Below are positions 48,333-57,540 of a DNA stretch of 64,000 nt, one piece after another. Under the pieces are notes generated by a model. The model had not been told where the DNA came from. It saw only the letters and a list, made by a program, of their open reading frames with translations, and ran no database searches. The stretch is from Anaerolineales bacterium UBA5195 (GTDB lineage Bacteria > Chloroflexota > Anaerolineae > Anaerolineales > Villigracilaceae): assembly GCA_002412925.1 (NCBI GenBank), contig DHVZ01000073.1:28895-92894 (forward strand), written 5' to 3'. Positions within the stretch are counted from its first letter, which is position 1, and every line of letters begins with the position of its first letter. The translations under genes and the position numbers were made by a program.

Positions 48333-49040
48333 ATGAATGTCCTGACACACGAAAAAAACATCCGCCGCAACGCAAAAATCGGGCAGTATACCAGCCTGGT
48401 AGCCCTGCTCATCCTGGGCGGCGGCATGTACGTTTCCTTCGTTTACCCCACCCAACTCTACATCTCCTTCATTTCCCTGACGGTGGGCTTCGTGCTTTCC
48501 CAGGTTGGCATCTATTTTGGCAACCGCTGGGGCCGCCGCCCGCGCGTGGACGAACGCCTCACCGCAGCGCTCAAAGGTCTGACCAAAGATTACACCCTTT
48601 ATCACTTCCTGACCCCGGTCAACCACCTGCTCGTTGGCCCGGCTGGCATCTGGATTATTGAGGCCTACTACCAGCGCGGCACCATCGTTTATGAAGGTAA
48701 TAAGTGGAAGCAAAAAGGCGGCGGATTGCTGCTGGGTTATCTCAAAATCTTTGCCCAGGAAGGCCTGGGCCGCCCGGATATTGAAGTCAAGGCGGACACC
48801 GAAAGCCTGGCCGAAGCCTTCAAAAAAGCGCTCGGCGATGGGCAGGAAGTCCCCCCGATCCACGCCGCGCTGGTTTTCACCGATGACCGGGCCGAAATCA
48901 AGGCTGACGAGGCCCCCATCCCGACTATAAAAATTGACCAGTTGAAAGAACTGATGCGCAAGACCGCCAAGCAAAACCCCTTCCCGGCAACGGAGATAAA
49001 ACGCGTCACCGCAGTTTTGCCAGAAGAGAGCATCGCGTAG
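48333..49040 (+). CDS. Membrane-anchored NERD-like protein
   Basis: A 235-residue protein. Two hydrophobic helices lie between about residues 25 and 70, and a NERD (nuclease-related) domain follows (DYTLYHFLTPVNHLLVGPAGIWIIEAY, RGTIVYEGNKWKQKGGGLLLGYLKIFAQE), followed by an accessory helical tail. Nuclease activity is uncertain. GAGG precedes ATG 48333. A TATAAT lies at 48298-48303. It is followed by a likely terminator. Confidence 0.7.
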   Translation: MNVLTHEKNIRRNAKIGQYTSLVALLILGGGMYVSFVYPTQLYISFISLTVGFVLSQVGIYFGNRWGRRPRVDERLTAALKGLTKDYTLYHFLTPVNHLLVGPAGIWIIEAYYQRGTIVYEGNKWKQKGGGLLLGYLKIFAQEGLGRPDIEVKADTESLAEAFKKALGDGQEVPPIHAALVFTDDRAEIKADEAPIPTIKIDQLKELMRKTAKQNPFPATEIKRVTAVLPEESIA

Positions 49041-49075
49041 CTCAGGCAACAGCGTTCGGTCACCATTGGAAAACG

Positions 49076-49110
49076 GGAAGCCCTGGGTCGTGGCAAACGC
49101 CGGGGCTTCC
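49076..49110 (+). terminator. Terminator after the NERD-like gene
   Basis: GGAAGCCCtGG / CCgGGGCTTCC with a long loop, then ATAATTT. Confidence 0.6.
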
Positions 49111-49276
49111 ATAATTTAAATCCGCTGCTAAGAAAAATGCGCAGAAGCCTAGAGACCGTTATATTTCGAACACCTGTTTCATGGTAAACTACCCCCAGCG
49201 CAGCTGAAACTGATCACTGATTACTGACACATGCACCGCGCTGCGGTGTGCAGTGCAGGTGAAACTGGAACTCATC

Positions 49277-52099
49277 ATGACCTCGATTGTCTCCATTGAT
49301 ATTGAAACCACCGGCCTCGACAACAACAAAGACAGCATCATTGAAATTGGCGCGCTCCGTTTTAACGGCCACCGCGTCGAAGACGAGTGGTCGACGCTGA
49401 TCAACCCCAACCGGCACATCCCCGAAGCCATCACGACCCTGACCGGCATCGACGACGGCATGGTGCGCCAGGCGCCACGCCTGGCTGATGTGCTCGAGGA
49501 TCTGGTCAATTTTGTCGGCGGCTCTCCCGTCCTTGGGCAAAATGTGCGCTTCGACCTGGGGTTTTTGCAAAAACAACGCGTCTTGCTGCTGAATGACGTG
49601 GTCGATACCTACGAAATGGCCTCCGTCCTGCTGCCCAGCGCCAGCCGCTATAACCTGGGCGCACTCGGCCAGCTCTTGGGGATTCCGCTGCCCGCCTCGC
49701 ACCGCGCCCTCGATGATGCCCGCGTCACACACGCCGTCTATGTTCGCTTATACGAAATGGCGCTCGAACTGCCGCTCGACCTGTTGGCCGAAATCGTCCG
49801 AAACGGTGAGCCGCTCGACTGGGATGGCAATTACGCCTTCCAGAACGCCCTGCGCCAGCGCGCCCGCGAACAGGCCAAGGGCAACCCCGCCGATAAGCGG
49901 GGCAAGACGGTCAAGCCGCAGATGGATGACGGCCCCATATTCGGCGAACCGGAGAAGGGCGGAAAAATTCCCTCCCTGGGTCCGGTTACAGAACCTCTCG
50001 CGCTGGATGTCGATGAAGTCGCCTCGATCCTCGAGTATGGCGGGCCATTTTCCCGCTATTTCGAATCTTACGAACAGCGCCCCGAGCAAGTCGAAATGCT
50101 GCGCGCGGTCACCAACGCCCTCTCATACGACGGCCACCTGATGGTCGAAGCGGGGACCGGCGTGGGTAAATCCTTCGCCTATCTCGTCCCGGCGGCTCTT
50201 TTTGCGATCCAGAACAATACGCGCGTGGTGGTTTCAACCAACACGATCAACCTGCAAGACCAACTGATCCAGAAGGACATTCCCAGCGTGCGCGAAGCCC
50301 TGGGGATCGAGCTGCGCGCCTCCGTCCTCAAGGGCCGCGCCAACTATCTCTGCCCGCGGAGGCTGGAAATCATGCGCCACAGCGGCCCCAATACGCTGGA
50401 TGAGATGCGTGTGCTCTCCAAGATCCTGGTCTGGAGTTGGAACGGAGCCAGCGGAGACCGCAATGACCTGAACCTGAACCGCCCCGCCGAAAAAGACGCT
50501 TGGATGCGCCTGTCTGCCGAAGATGATGCCTGCTCTGCCGAAAACTGCGCCGGGCGGATGGGCGGCACCTGCCCATTCTACAAAGCCCGGCAGGCTGCGC
50601 AGGCCGCGCACATCCTGATTGTCAACCATGCCTTGCTGCTCTCGGACGTTGCCACCGGCTCGAAAGTCCTGCCAGAATACCAGTATCTCATTATAGATGA
50701 GGCTCACCACCTGGAAGGGGCCACCACCGGGGCGCTTTCTTTCAGGCTGTCACAAAACGACTTTGAGCGCATGGGCAGGGAAGTCGGTGGCGCATCGGGC
50801 GGTGTGCTCGGCCACCTGCTGACCGTCACGCGCGACGTGCTGCGCCCCACCGATTACGCCAAGTTGACCCAGATGGTGCATCGCGCCAGTGAAACGGCTT
50901 TCCGGCTGGATAGTTATTCCAAAGACTTTTTCTATGCCCTGAGCGAGTTCATCAGCATTCAGCGGGAGGGCCGCCCCAAGAGCCAGTACGCCTACCAGGA
51001 ACGCATCTTGCCCCACAGCCGCACCTTACCCGGCTGGGACAATGTCGAAATCAGTTGGGGCACGGCGGGCGAGACCATGGTTCTGCTGATTAAAGGAATT
51101 AGCGAACTCTACAAAGCCGCCGCCGACCTGTATTCTGATGGCGTGGAAGAGCTTGAAGACCCTCTGGGCAGCCTCAGCAACCTGCTGCGCCGCCTGTCAG
51201 AAGCCGAAGCCGCCATCAGCGGCATGATCCACAAACCCTCGCCCGAAACCATCTACTGGATCGAAATCCAGCCAATGAACAACCGGCTGACGCTGAACAC
51301 CGCGCCCCTGCGTGTTGGTCCGCTGATTGAGAAATACCTCTGGCATGAGAAATCCTCCGTCATCCTGACTTCGGCCACGCTGACCGCCGCCGGAGATTTC
51401 ACTTATCTCAGAAACCTGCTCCTGGCCGACGAAGCCGACGAACTGACCCTGGGCTCACCCTTCGATTTCGAAAGCTCCGCCCTGCTCTTTCTACCAAACG
51501 ACATCCCCGAGCCAAATGCTCCCGGCTACGAGGGGGCAGTCAGCCGAGCCGTTACCCAAACCGCCATCGCCAGTGAAGGCCGCATGTTGGTGCTATTCAC
51601 CAGCTACGCGCAGCTCAAACGCTGCTCACAGGCCATCGCACGCCCCCTGGGTGAGAAAGACATCCAGGTCTACGAACAGGGCGAGGGCGCCAGCCCAGCC
51701 GCCCTGCTGGAAGCCTTTAAAAGCAGCCCACGCGCGGTTCTGCTTGGCACCCGCTCCTTCTGGGAAGGCGTCGACGTGCCCGGCGACTCGCTTTCGGTGG
51801 TGATGATCACCAAAATTCCGTTCGAGGTACCCTCCGACCCGCTGGTGGCTGCCCGCTCCGAAACCTTCGAGGAGCCTTTCAGCGAATACCAGGTACCTGA
51901 AGCGATTCTCAAATTCAGGCAGGGGTTTGGGCGCCTGATTCGCTCCGCCTCAGACCGCGGCGTGGTTGCAATCCTGGATCGGCGCGTGCTGACCAAACAA
52001 TATGGACGGCTTTTCATCGAAAGCCTGCCGCAATGCACCACGCGCATCAGCCCTCTGAACGAACTGCCCAGGGAAACTGCGCGCTGGCTGGACACATAA
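49277..52099 (+). CDS. dinG: DnaQ exonuclease-DinG helicase fusion
   Basis: A 940-residue DinG-type protein. N-terminal DEDD exonuclease: DIETTG (Exo I), LGQNVRFDLGFL (Exo II) and HRALDDARV (Exo III). The XPD-like helicase has Walker A AGTGVGKSFAY, DEAH as IIDEAHHLEG, and iron-sulfur cysteines in CPRR, ACSAENC and CPFYKA. Motif VI is RQGFGRLIRS. It unwinds DNA or R-loops with 5'-3' polarity and may process ends. ATG 49277 is used; the frame is open to 49253. A fused exonuclease is common in Firmicutes and Chloroflexota DinG. Confidence 0.93.
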   Translation: MTSIVSIDIETTGLDNNKDSIIEIGALRFNGHRVEDEWSTLINPNRHIPEAITTLTGIDDGMVRQAPRLADVLEDLVNFVGGSPVLGQNVRFDLGFLQKQRVLLLNDVVDTYEMASVLLPSASRYNLGALGQLLGIPLPASHRALDDARVTHAVYVRLYEMALELPLDLLAEIVRNGEPLDWDGNYAFQNALRQRAREQAKGNPADKRGKTVKPQMDDGPIFGEPEKGGKIPSLGPVTEPLALDVDEVASILEYGGPFSRYFESYEQRPEQVEMLRAVTNALSYDGHLMVEAGTGVGKSFAYLVPAALFAIQNNTRVVVSTNTINLQDQLIQKDIPSVREALGIELRASVLKGRANYLCPRRLEIMRHSGPNTLDEMRVLSKILVWSWNGASGDRNDLNLNRPAEKDAWMRLSAEDDACSAENCAGRMGGTCPFYKARQAAQAAHILIVNHALLLSDVATGSKVLPEYQYLIIDEAHHLEGATTGALSFRLSQNDFERMGREVGGASGGVLGHLLTVTRDVLRPTDYAKLTQMVHRASETAFRLDSYSKDFFYALSEFISIQREGRPKSQYAYQERILPHSRTLPGWDNVEISWGTAGETMVLLIKGISELYKAAADLYSDGVEELEDPLGSLSNLLRRLSEAEAAISGMIHKPSPETIYWIEIQPMNNRLTLNTAPLRVGPLIEKYLWHEKSSVILTSATLTAAGDFTYLRNLLLADEADELTLGSPFDFESSALLFLPNDIPEPNAPGYEGAVSRAVTQTAIASEGRMLVLFTSYAQLKRCSQAIARPLGEKDIQVYEQGEGASPAALLEAFKSSPRAVLLGTRSFWEGVDVPGDSLSVVMITKIPFEVPSDPLVAARSETFEEPFSEYQVPEAILKFRQGFGRLIRSASDRGVVAILDRRVLTKQYGRLFIESLPQCTTRISPLNELPRETARWLDT

Positions 52100-52444
52100 A
52101 ACACTGCGCGCTCTGCCCTGGCAATTGCAGGGTTCTAAGACTAGACTAATAAAAGTGTAAGGTTATTTTAAGAAAAGGCGGACTTATTTGTCTGCTTTTT
52201 TCATTTCAGTTTGAGTTATAATTAGATTGATTAATACTAATTTCCCTTTTGTATCAATTTAGATTACACCGTGCGGTGAGCAACCAAGTCAGATGCAAAT
52301 CGGAAATCAGTAACGATCAATTAGGCCAATTTATAGAATAATTGCCGGATTTACAGGAGGTGAGAGAAACAACATCAGGAGATAACGAGAAAAAACCTTT
52401 GCTCGTAAGTATGCAGTAGTAACCCAAAAAAGGAGAATGTAACC
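52100..52444. other. Intergenic region before the multiheme lipoprotein
   Basis: Terminator of dinG at 52173-52201 (AAAAGgCgGAC / GTCtGCTTTT, T tail). GTTATAATTAGATT at 52215-52228 recurs upstream of the NapC-type gene. No gene seen in between. Confidence 0.6.
52215..52228 (+). promoter_or_regulatory. Shared 14-mer, probable promoter (copy 1)
   Basis: GTTATAATTAGATT, identical to 53564-53577; contains TATAAT. No convincing -35, so activator-dependent transcription is possible. Confidence 0.55.
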
Positions 52445-53470
52445 ATGTCTACCAAGAAGATCCTCGTTTTACTAGGCACGCTGATCCTGGCTGCCGCCGT
52501 TTTGTCCGCCTGCGGTGGCGGACCGGCAGGACCGGCTGGCCCCGCCGGTCCCGTTGGCCCCACCGGCCCTGCCGGTCCTGCCGGAGCCGATGGGAAATCA
52601 GCTTCAGCAGCTGACTTAACCTGCACCGAATGCCACAACGATACTACCCTGATTGCTGGTAAGAGCGGTGGCTGGGAAATCTCCGGGCACGGCTCCGGTA
52701 CAGCCTACGCGGAAGAGTATAGCAACAAATCCTGCGCCGGCTGCCACTCTGGCAATTCCTTCATCGAGATGGTTGCCGCTGGACAGAACTTTAGCCAGCT
52801 CGAAAAAGGCGCCACCGACCCCATGCGCCAGAACTGCCAGACCTGCCACAAGATCCACACCACCTACACCAGCGCTGACTGGGAACTGCGGACCGCCGCC
52901 CCGGTCAAGCAGGTTGTCAGTGGCCTGACCTTTGATGGCGGCCAGGGTAACCTGTGCGCTACCTGCCACCAGGCCCGCCGCTACATGCCCAACTTCGTTG
53001 ACAAGACCGATGCCACCAAATATGCTGCCACCATTCGCTTCAACCCACACCTGAGCGTTCAAAGCGATGTCCTGATGGGTTCCGGCGGCTTTGGCGTCGA
53101 AGGCAAGCCCGGCGCGCACTACTCGATGGTCAAAGACACCTGCGTCGCCTGCCACATGGGTGGTGAAAGCGCTAGCCACACCAACGAGCCCCAGCTTGCA
53201 ACCTGCGTGGCTTGCCATGCCGATGCCAAGGATTTCAATGTCAACGGCGCCCAGGCTAAAATCGAAGAGAGAGTTGCAGAACTCAAAGCTGCCTTGACTG
53301 CCAAGGGTTTGCTCGACAAAGAAGGCGCCCCCGTTCCAGGCTCGTACGACGAGAAGACGGCCCTGGCCCTCTGGAACTATGGCGTGATCGAAGAAGACGC
53401 GAGCGGTGGTCTCCACAACCCGAACTACGTTAATGCTTTGATCGATGCTTCTTTGGAAGCGCTGAAGTAA
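52445..53470 (+). CDS. Six-heme c-type cytochrome lipoprotein with collagen-like stalk
   Basis: A 341-residue lipoprotein. Signal peptide and lipobox VLSACG (Cys23). Residues 26-49 are eight Gly-X-Y triplets (Pro or Ala at X and Y, ending GAD), a collagen-like stalk. Six CxxCH heme sites follow: CTECH, CAGCH, CQTCH, CATCH and CVACH twice. The protein lies outside the membrane and probably relays electrons, receiving them from the NapC-type protein encoded next. ATG has AAGGAG upstream. It shares a promoter element with the NapC gene. Confidence 0.9.
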   Translation: MSTKKILVLLGTLILAAAVLSACGGGPAGPAGPAGPVGPTGPAGPAGADGKSASAADLTCTECHNDTTLIAGKSGGWEISGHGSGTAYAEEYSNKSCAGCHSGNSFIEMVAAGQNFSQLEKGATDPMRQNCQTCHKIHTTYTSADWELRTAAPVKQVVSGLTFDGGQGNLCATCHQARRYMPNFVDKTDATKYAATIRFNPHLSVQSDVLMGSGGFGVEGKPGAHYSMVKDTCVACHMGGESASHTNEPQLATCVACHADAKDFNVNGAQAKIEERVAELKAALTAKGLLDKEGAPVPGSYDEKTALALWNYGVIEEDASGGLHNPNYVNALIDASLEALK

Positions 53471-53493
53471 ACTCACTGCGCTAAAACAAGTAA

Positions 53494-53525
53494 CAAAAAG
53501 GCGGGCACAAGTGTCCGCCTTTTTG
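53494..53525 (+). terminator. Terminator after the six-heme gene
   Basis: CAAAAAGGCGGgCAC / GTGtCCGCCTTTTTG with a 2-nt loop; poly-T on the right arm. Confidence 0.85.
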
Positions 53526-53563
53526 TTTTAGAGTCAATCTAGGCACATGATGATTGCAACTGG

Positions 53564-53577
53564 GTTATAATTAGATT
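53564..53577 (+). promoter_or_regulatory. Shared 14-mer, probable promoter (copy 2)
   Basis: GTTATAATTAGATT, identical to 52215-52228. Confidence 0.55.
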
Positions 53578-53665
53578 ATCTTATATATTTGGCCCATTTG
53601 CATCACCACAGATGGTCAAATCAGAATAAGCCAGAAAGATTAAGCGCCGTACCTAAGGAGACACC

Positions 53666-55354
53666 ATGAACCTAAAAGAACGTCTCAGGCTATTTTTCTT
53701 TCCCCCGCCCGGTTCACCAAAGTGGATGTTGATCCTGCCCGTAGGCATCGTGCTCATCCTTGGCTTTGGGTTACTGGCAGGCGGCACCTATGGCTGGGAG
53801 TATACCAATTCGCCGCAATTTTGCGGGCCAACTTGCCATACCATGCCTCCTCAGGATGAAACCTACAAGGTCTCGCCGCATGCCAATGTTTACTGCACCG
53901 AATGCCATATCGGGCGAGCCTTTATTGGAGAGCAATTCGCACGCAAATCAGAAGATGTGCGCGAAATCTATGCCATGGTTTTTAACACGTACGAGTTCCC
54001 AATCCGGGCCACTCGTTCACGCCCGGCGCGCGAAACTTGCGAAAAATGTCATCAACCCGAAACTTTCTCCGATGACAGCCTGCGCACCATCACGCATTTT
54101 GCCGATGATCAGGCCAATACGCCCACTTCAACCTATCTGATCATGAAAACCGGCGGCGGCGCCAAACGTGAAGGCTTGGGACTGGGCATCCACTGGCACA
54201 TCGTCAACCAGGTGTCGTACTACGCCACGGATGACCAGAAACAGGAAATCCCCTTTGTACGCGTTTTCAATGAGGATGGCAGTACCACCGATTATCTGGA
54301 TCTAGAGGCTGGCTTTGACCCGGCGACAATCGATGAGACTAAACTGGACGAAGTTGAATGCACCACCTGTCATAATCGGGTGACGCACGAATTCAAAAAC
54401 CCATCCGAAGCCATGGACACCGTCATGGCCCGCGGGTTGTTGGCAAGCGAGATTCCCTTTATTCACAAAAATGGCGTCGAGATCTTGAGCGTTCCCTACC
54501 CGACCACCCAGGCAGCGCAGAATGCCATCGCCGATCTCGAAAAGAGCTACCAGAACGATTATCCTGATTATTATGCGCAAAACAGCGCCAAAATCAAGGC
54601 TGCCGTGGCTGTCATCCAGAAAATTTACTCCGAAAACATCTTCCCCGACCAGAAAGTCAACTGGGAGACCCACGCCAATAACCTGGGACACATGCAAACG
54701 GCTGGCTGTTTCCGCTGTCACGATGGCAAACACTTAAACGACAAACAGGAAGCCATCCGCCTGGAGTGCAACCTGTGTCACTCCATCCCAACGGTAGCCA
54801 ACCAGCAGGATTTCATTACCAAGATTGAGATCAGCCGCGGCCCCGAGCCAGATTCGCATCGTAACGCAAACTGGATCAACTTGCACAACAAAACGTTTGA
54901 CGCAACCTGCGTTAATTGCCATACCACCGAAGGGGCAGGCGGAACAAGTAATACCTCCTTCTGCTCAAACAGCGCCTGTCACGGGAATGTCTACACCTAT
55001 GCAGGCTTCGACGCGCCTAAGTTGAGGGAAATTCTTCAACTGCAACTGCCCACATCCGAGCCTCCTGCAACTTCTGTACCGCTTTCAGGAGCGCCTACTT
55101 TTGAGAACATCGGCCCGCTGTTCTCTTCGAAATGTACCATGTGCCATACAGGCGCAGGCGCGCCAGGTGGACTGAACCTGTCAACTTACGCCGATGTGAT
55201 CAAAGGCGGCAAAGATGGCCCGGTTATCACCGCAAACGACAGCACCAACAGTCCATTGGTCATAACCCAGGACAAACCCCACTTTGCCAACCTGACCGCC
55301 GATGAATTGAAATTGGTCAAAGCATGGATCGAGGCGGGCGCTCTGGAAAAATAG
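53666..55354 (+). CDS. NapC/NirT-type membrane multiheme cytochrome c
   Basis: A 562-residue cytochrome. A membrane helix at about residues 19-45 anchors it. The first heme site is CGPTCHTM (CX3CH, followed by a Met, as in NapC relatives); then CTECH, CEKCH, CTTCH, CFRCH, CNLCH and CVNCH. A CX4CH (CSNSACH) and a final CTMCH sit in a C-terminal cytochrome-c-like domain. NapC proteins oxidise menaquinol and pass electrons out. It ends just before a 20-bp terminator. The ribosome site is AAGGAG. Nine heme sites in all, two non-canonical; whether both bind heme is untested. Confidence 0.88.
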   Translation: MNLKERLRLFFFPPPGSPKWMLILPVGIVLILGFGLLAGGTYGWEYTNSPQFCGPTCHTMPPQDETYKVSPHANVYCTECHIGRAFIGEQFARKSEDVREIYAMVFNTYEFPIRATRSRPARETCEKCHQPETFSDDSLRTITHFADDQANTPTSTYLIMKTGGGAKREGLGLGIHWHIVNQVSYYATDDQKQEIPFVRVFNEDGSTTDYLDLEAGFDPATIDETKLDEVECTTCHNRVTHEFKNPSEAMDTVMARGLLASEIPFIHKNGVEILSVPYPTTQAAQNAIADLEKSYQNDYPDYYAQNSAKIKAAVAVIQKIYSENIFPDQKVNWETHANNLGHMQTAGCFRCHDGKHLNDKQEAIRLECNLCHSIPTVANQQDFITKIEISRGPEPDSHRNANWINLHNKTFDATCVNCHTTEGAGGTSNTSFCSNSACHGNVYTYAGFDAPKLREILQLQLPTSEPPATSVPLSGAPTFENIGPLFSSKCTMCHTGAGAPGGLNLSTYADVIKGGKDGPVITANDSTNSPLVITQDKPHFANLTADELKLVKAWIEAGALEK

Positions 55355-55365
55355 CGTTGGAAAAT

Positions 55366-55413
55366 CAAAAAGCAACAGCGGATGTTTCTCATGACATCCG
55401 CTGTTGCTTTTTG
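55366..55413. terminator. Bidirectional terminator between convergent genes
   Basis: Perfect 20-bp stem (left arm 55366-55385, right arm 55394-55413) with an 8-nt loop; T tracts on both strands. Confidence 0.93.
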
Positions 55414-55457
55414 TTACTCCGCTTGTCATCCATGGCTAATCGAGAACGCTCACCATT

Positions 55458-56069
55458 TTAGTTTTCCATTTTCCCAATATGCGCCATCGGATGATCGCCT
55501 TCAGAATAATCTGAGATAATAACCAGCGCGTTGGCCACCATTCCGCCGGAGTTGCGCCAACGATGCCTGAGTTGGGCTGCAAATAAAAGGCTGTCGCCAG
55601 CTTCCAGGTCATAAAGGTCCCCTTCCACCTGATATTCGAGATTCCCGCGCAAGCAGAAAACGAATTCATGCCCGGTATGCAAGACGCTATTTGGCCCACT
55701 GCTCGCCCCGGCTTCGAGGGTCAACAGAAAAGGCATGATCCTGCCCGTGAATTGCTCACCGCCCAAGCCTTCCCAGAGACCGCGCATAAAAGGGAGGCGG
55801 GTCCGCTGCTCGCCTTTCAAAAAAACCACCCTTTTTCGGGCTACATCGGGGCCAAAAAAGTCTGTTACCGGAACGGTCAACGCGTCAGCAATGCGATAAA
55901 GTGTAGAAACCGAAGGGGAGGTTTTTCCGCGCTCGATCATGCTCAAAGCATTGGCCGAAAGACCGCTCAACGTGGCCAGGGTGCGCATGGAAATTTTGCG
56001 CGCTTCGCGCAACTGGCGCAAACGGTTGCCAACATCAATGGATATCGCCTGTCTGGTTAATAAACTCAT
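55458..56069 (-). CDS. XRE-cupin transcriptional regulator
   Basis: A 203-residue regulator. HTH_3 at about residues 12-70 (RLRQLREARKISMRTLATLSGLSANALSMIERGKTSPSVSTLYRIADAL). A C-terminal cupin at about 110-190 contains HTGHEFVFCLRGNLEYQVEGDLYDLEAGDSLLF. Cupin ligand identity is unknown. A 21-bp dyad in its own promoter suggests autoregulation; it may also control the neighbouring cytochrome genes. ATG 56069 has AAGGAG upstream; the frame is open to 56198. Confidence 0.85.
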   Translation of the reverse strand: MSLLTRQAISIDVGNRLRQLREARKISMRTLATLSGLSANALSMIERGKTSPSVSTLYRIADALTVPVTDFFGPDVARKRVVFLKGEQRTRLPFMRGLWEGLGGEQFTGRIMPFLLTLEAGASSGPNSVLHTGHEFVFCLRGNLEYQVEGDLYDLEAGDSLLFAAQLRHRWRNSGGMVANALVIISDYSEGDHPMAHIGKMEN

Positions 56070-56151
56070 CAGCAGCCTGCTCCTTCCAGCACGGATAGAG
56101 TCTCCAAGATTTTCAGCGGAGATCCTAAAAGTACATGGGTACGGATCTTGT

Positions 56152-56172
56152 ATATTACAAATATGGTAATAT
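56152..56172. promoter_or_regulatory. 21-bp dyad, probable operator of the XRE-cupin gene
   Basis: ATATTAC-N7-GTAATAT. A minus-strand TATAAT lies at 56181-56186. Confidence 0.65.
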
Positions 56173-56368
56173 TTAGCAGTATTATACAACAAATTCATCC
56201 ACTTTTACGAGGCAGCCCTAAAGTAACATTTTACCTTGATGCATTACGGGCAGACTCAAGCTGGTTTATTCGACACACTTACTACCTACGGCCCTAAAGC
56301 GCGGGTTCATACCACGGAGATTCCCAAAGAACCTCTCCATAAAAAGCGCAATTTGAAGCCGCGCTGGG

Positions 56369-56374
56369 TATAAT
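56369..56374 (+). promoter_or_regulatory. TATAAT box 6 bases before the YwiC ATG
   Basis: Suggests a leaderless transcript of the YwiC gene; no Shine-Dalgarno sequence there. Confidence 0.45.
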
Positions 56375-56380
56375 TCAGAT

Positions 56381-57196
56381 ATGTCCACATACTTCCGCTC
56401 CCAGATCGCCCTGCCGCAGGATCACGGTTCGTGGGTCTTCCTGCTCAGCCCTTTGATCATTGGCCTGTTCGCAGGCAAAACCTTTAGCGCTGCATCTCTC
56501 GCGCTTGTCATCGCCGCTCTGGCCGCCTTCCTGATTCGCCAGCCGCTGGCAGTTGCTGTTAAAGTCTACTCGGGGCGCCGTCCAGCCAGCGACCTGCCCG
56601 CCGCGCGTTTTTGGATGATCGTCTATGGTGCTCTGGCGCTGCTTTCGGTGGCAGAACTCGTTATGTTAGGAAAAATCTACGTGCTCTACCTGGGCATCCC
56701 CGCCGCGCCGGTCTTCGCCTGGCACTTGTGGCTGGTCAGCCGCCGCGAGGAACGCCGCCGGGCAGGGGTTGAAATCCTGGCTACGGGAGTCCTGGCCCTG
56801 GCCGCTCCCGCTGCTTACTGGATTGGCATAGGCGGCTACCAACCCCTCGGCTGGATTCTGTGGATCCTGACCTGGTTTCAGTCAGCCGCGAGCATCGTTC
56901 ATGCTTACCTGCGGCTGGAACAACGCGAGTGGAAATCCATCCCTGATCTGGAAACCCGTTTCCGCGCCGGAGCAAGGGCCATCGCCTATACCGTTTTCAA
57001 TCTTATCGGGGCCCTGGCTCTCGGCGCCTTTGGGGTGATTCCCTGGCTAGTCGGCCTGCCATACCTGCTACAGGCGGTGGAAACGCTGATGGGCACGCTG
57101 AAACCGGCCATCGGCGTAAAACCAGTTGCCATTGGGGTACGGCAACTCATCGTCAGTGCTGAATTTACCGTTTTATTCCTATTAACCTGGAGGTAA
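56381..57196 (+). CDS. YwiC-like membrane protein
   Basis: A 271-residue polytopic membrane protein with about eight helices. The N-terminal signature LPQDHGSWVFLLSP is the YwiC family hallmark (PQDHG). YwiC genes in Bacillus lie near nitrate-respiration regulators and their function is unknown. Here the gene starts a block with DUF2007, cytochrome c-b and Rieske genes, consistent with a respiratory accessory role. A TATAAT directly before the ATG and no Shine-Dalgarno suggest leaderless expression. Confidence 0.85.
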   Translation: MSTYFRSQIALPQDHGSWVFLLSPLIIGLFAGKTFSAASLALVIAALAAFLIRQPLAVAVKVYSGRRPASDLPAARFWMIVYGALALLSVAELVMLGKIYVLYLGIPAAPVFAWHLWLVSRREERRRAGVEILATGVLALAAPAAYWIGIGGYQPLGWILWILTWFQSAASIVHAYLRLEQREWKSIPDLETRFRAGARAIAYTVFNLIGALALGAFGVIPWLVGLPYLLQAVETLMGTLKPAIGVKPVAIGVRQLIVSAEFTVLFLLTWR

Positions 57197-57199
57197 AAC

Positions 57200-57472
57200 A
57201 TGTCCCAAGACGGCTGGAGTACTTTGCTGGAAGTCTATGACCGGCTCGAAGCCGAAATTCTCAAGGAAGCGCTCGAAGCACAGGGAATTCCCGCCACGTT
57301 TTTCCATGAAAGCGCCGGAACGCTCTACCCGACAACCTTTGGCCCGCTGGCCAAGATTGAAGTCTGCGTGTCCAACGAGCGGCTCGAAGAAGCCCAAGCC
57401 TGGCTGGTATCCTACAACAAGGGAGAATTACACGATGACAATGCGGGACTCGACCACCCAGATCACGAATGA
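57200..57472 (+). CDS. DUF2007-family small protein
   Basis: A 90-residue soluble protein matching DUF2007 (RLEAEILKEALEAQGIPATFF, VSNERLEEAQAWL). Members are small ferredoxin-like-fold proteins often called putative signal-transducing proteins. The GGAGG ribosome site precedes ATG 57200, inside the end of the ywiC gene. It ends at 57472, where the next frame can start with an ATGA overlap. Confidence 0.8.
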   Translation: MSQDGWSTLLEVYDRLEAEILKEALEAQGIPATFFHESAGTLYPTTFGPLAKIEVCVSNERLEEAQAWLVSYNKGELHDDNAGLDHPDHE

Positions 57473-57540
57473 CGGCATGGGCGATATCCTCGCCGCGCAG
57501 GCAGGCGCCGAAAAAGTTATCACCACCTAGCGCGACTGCC

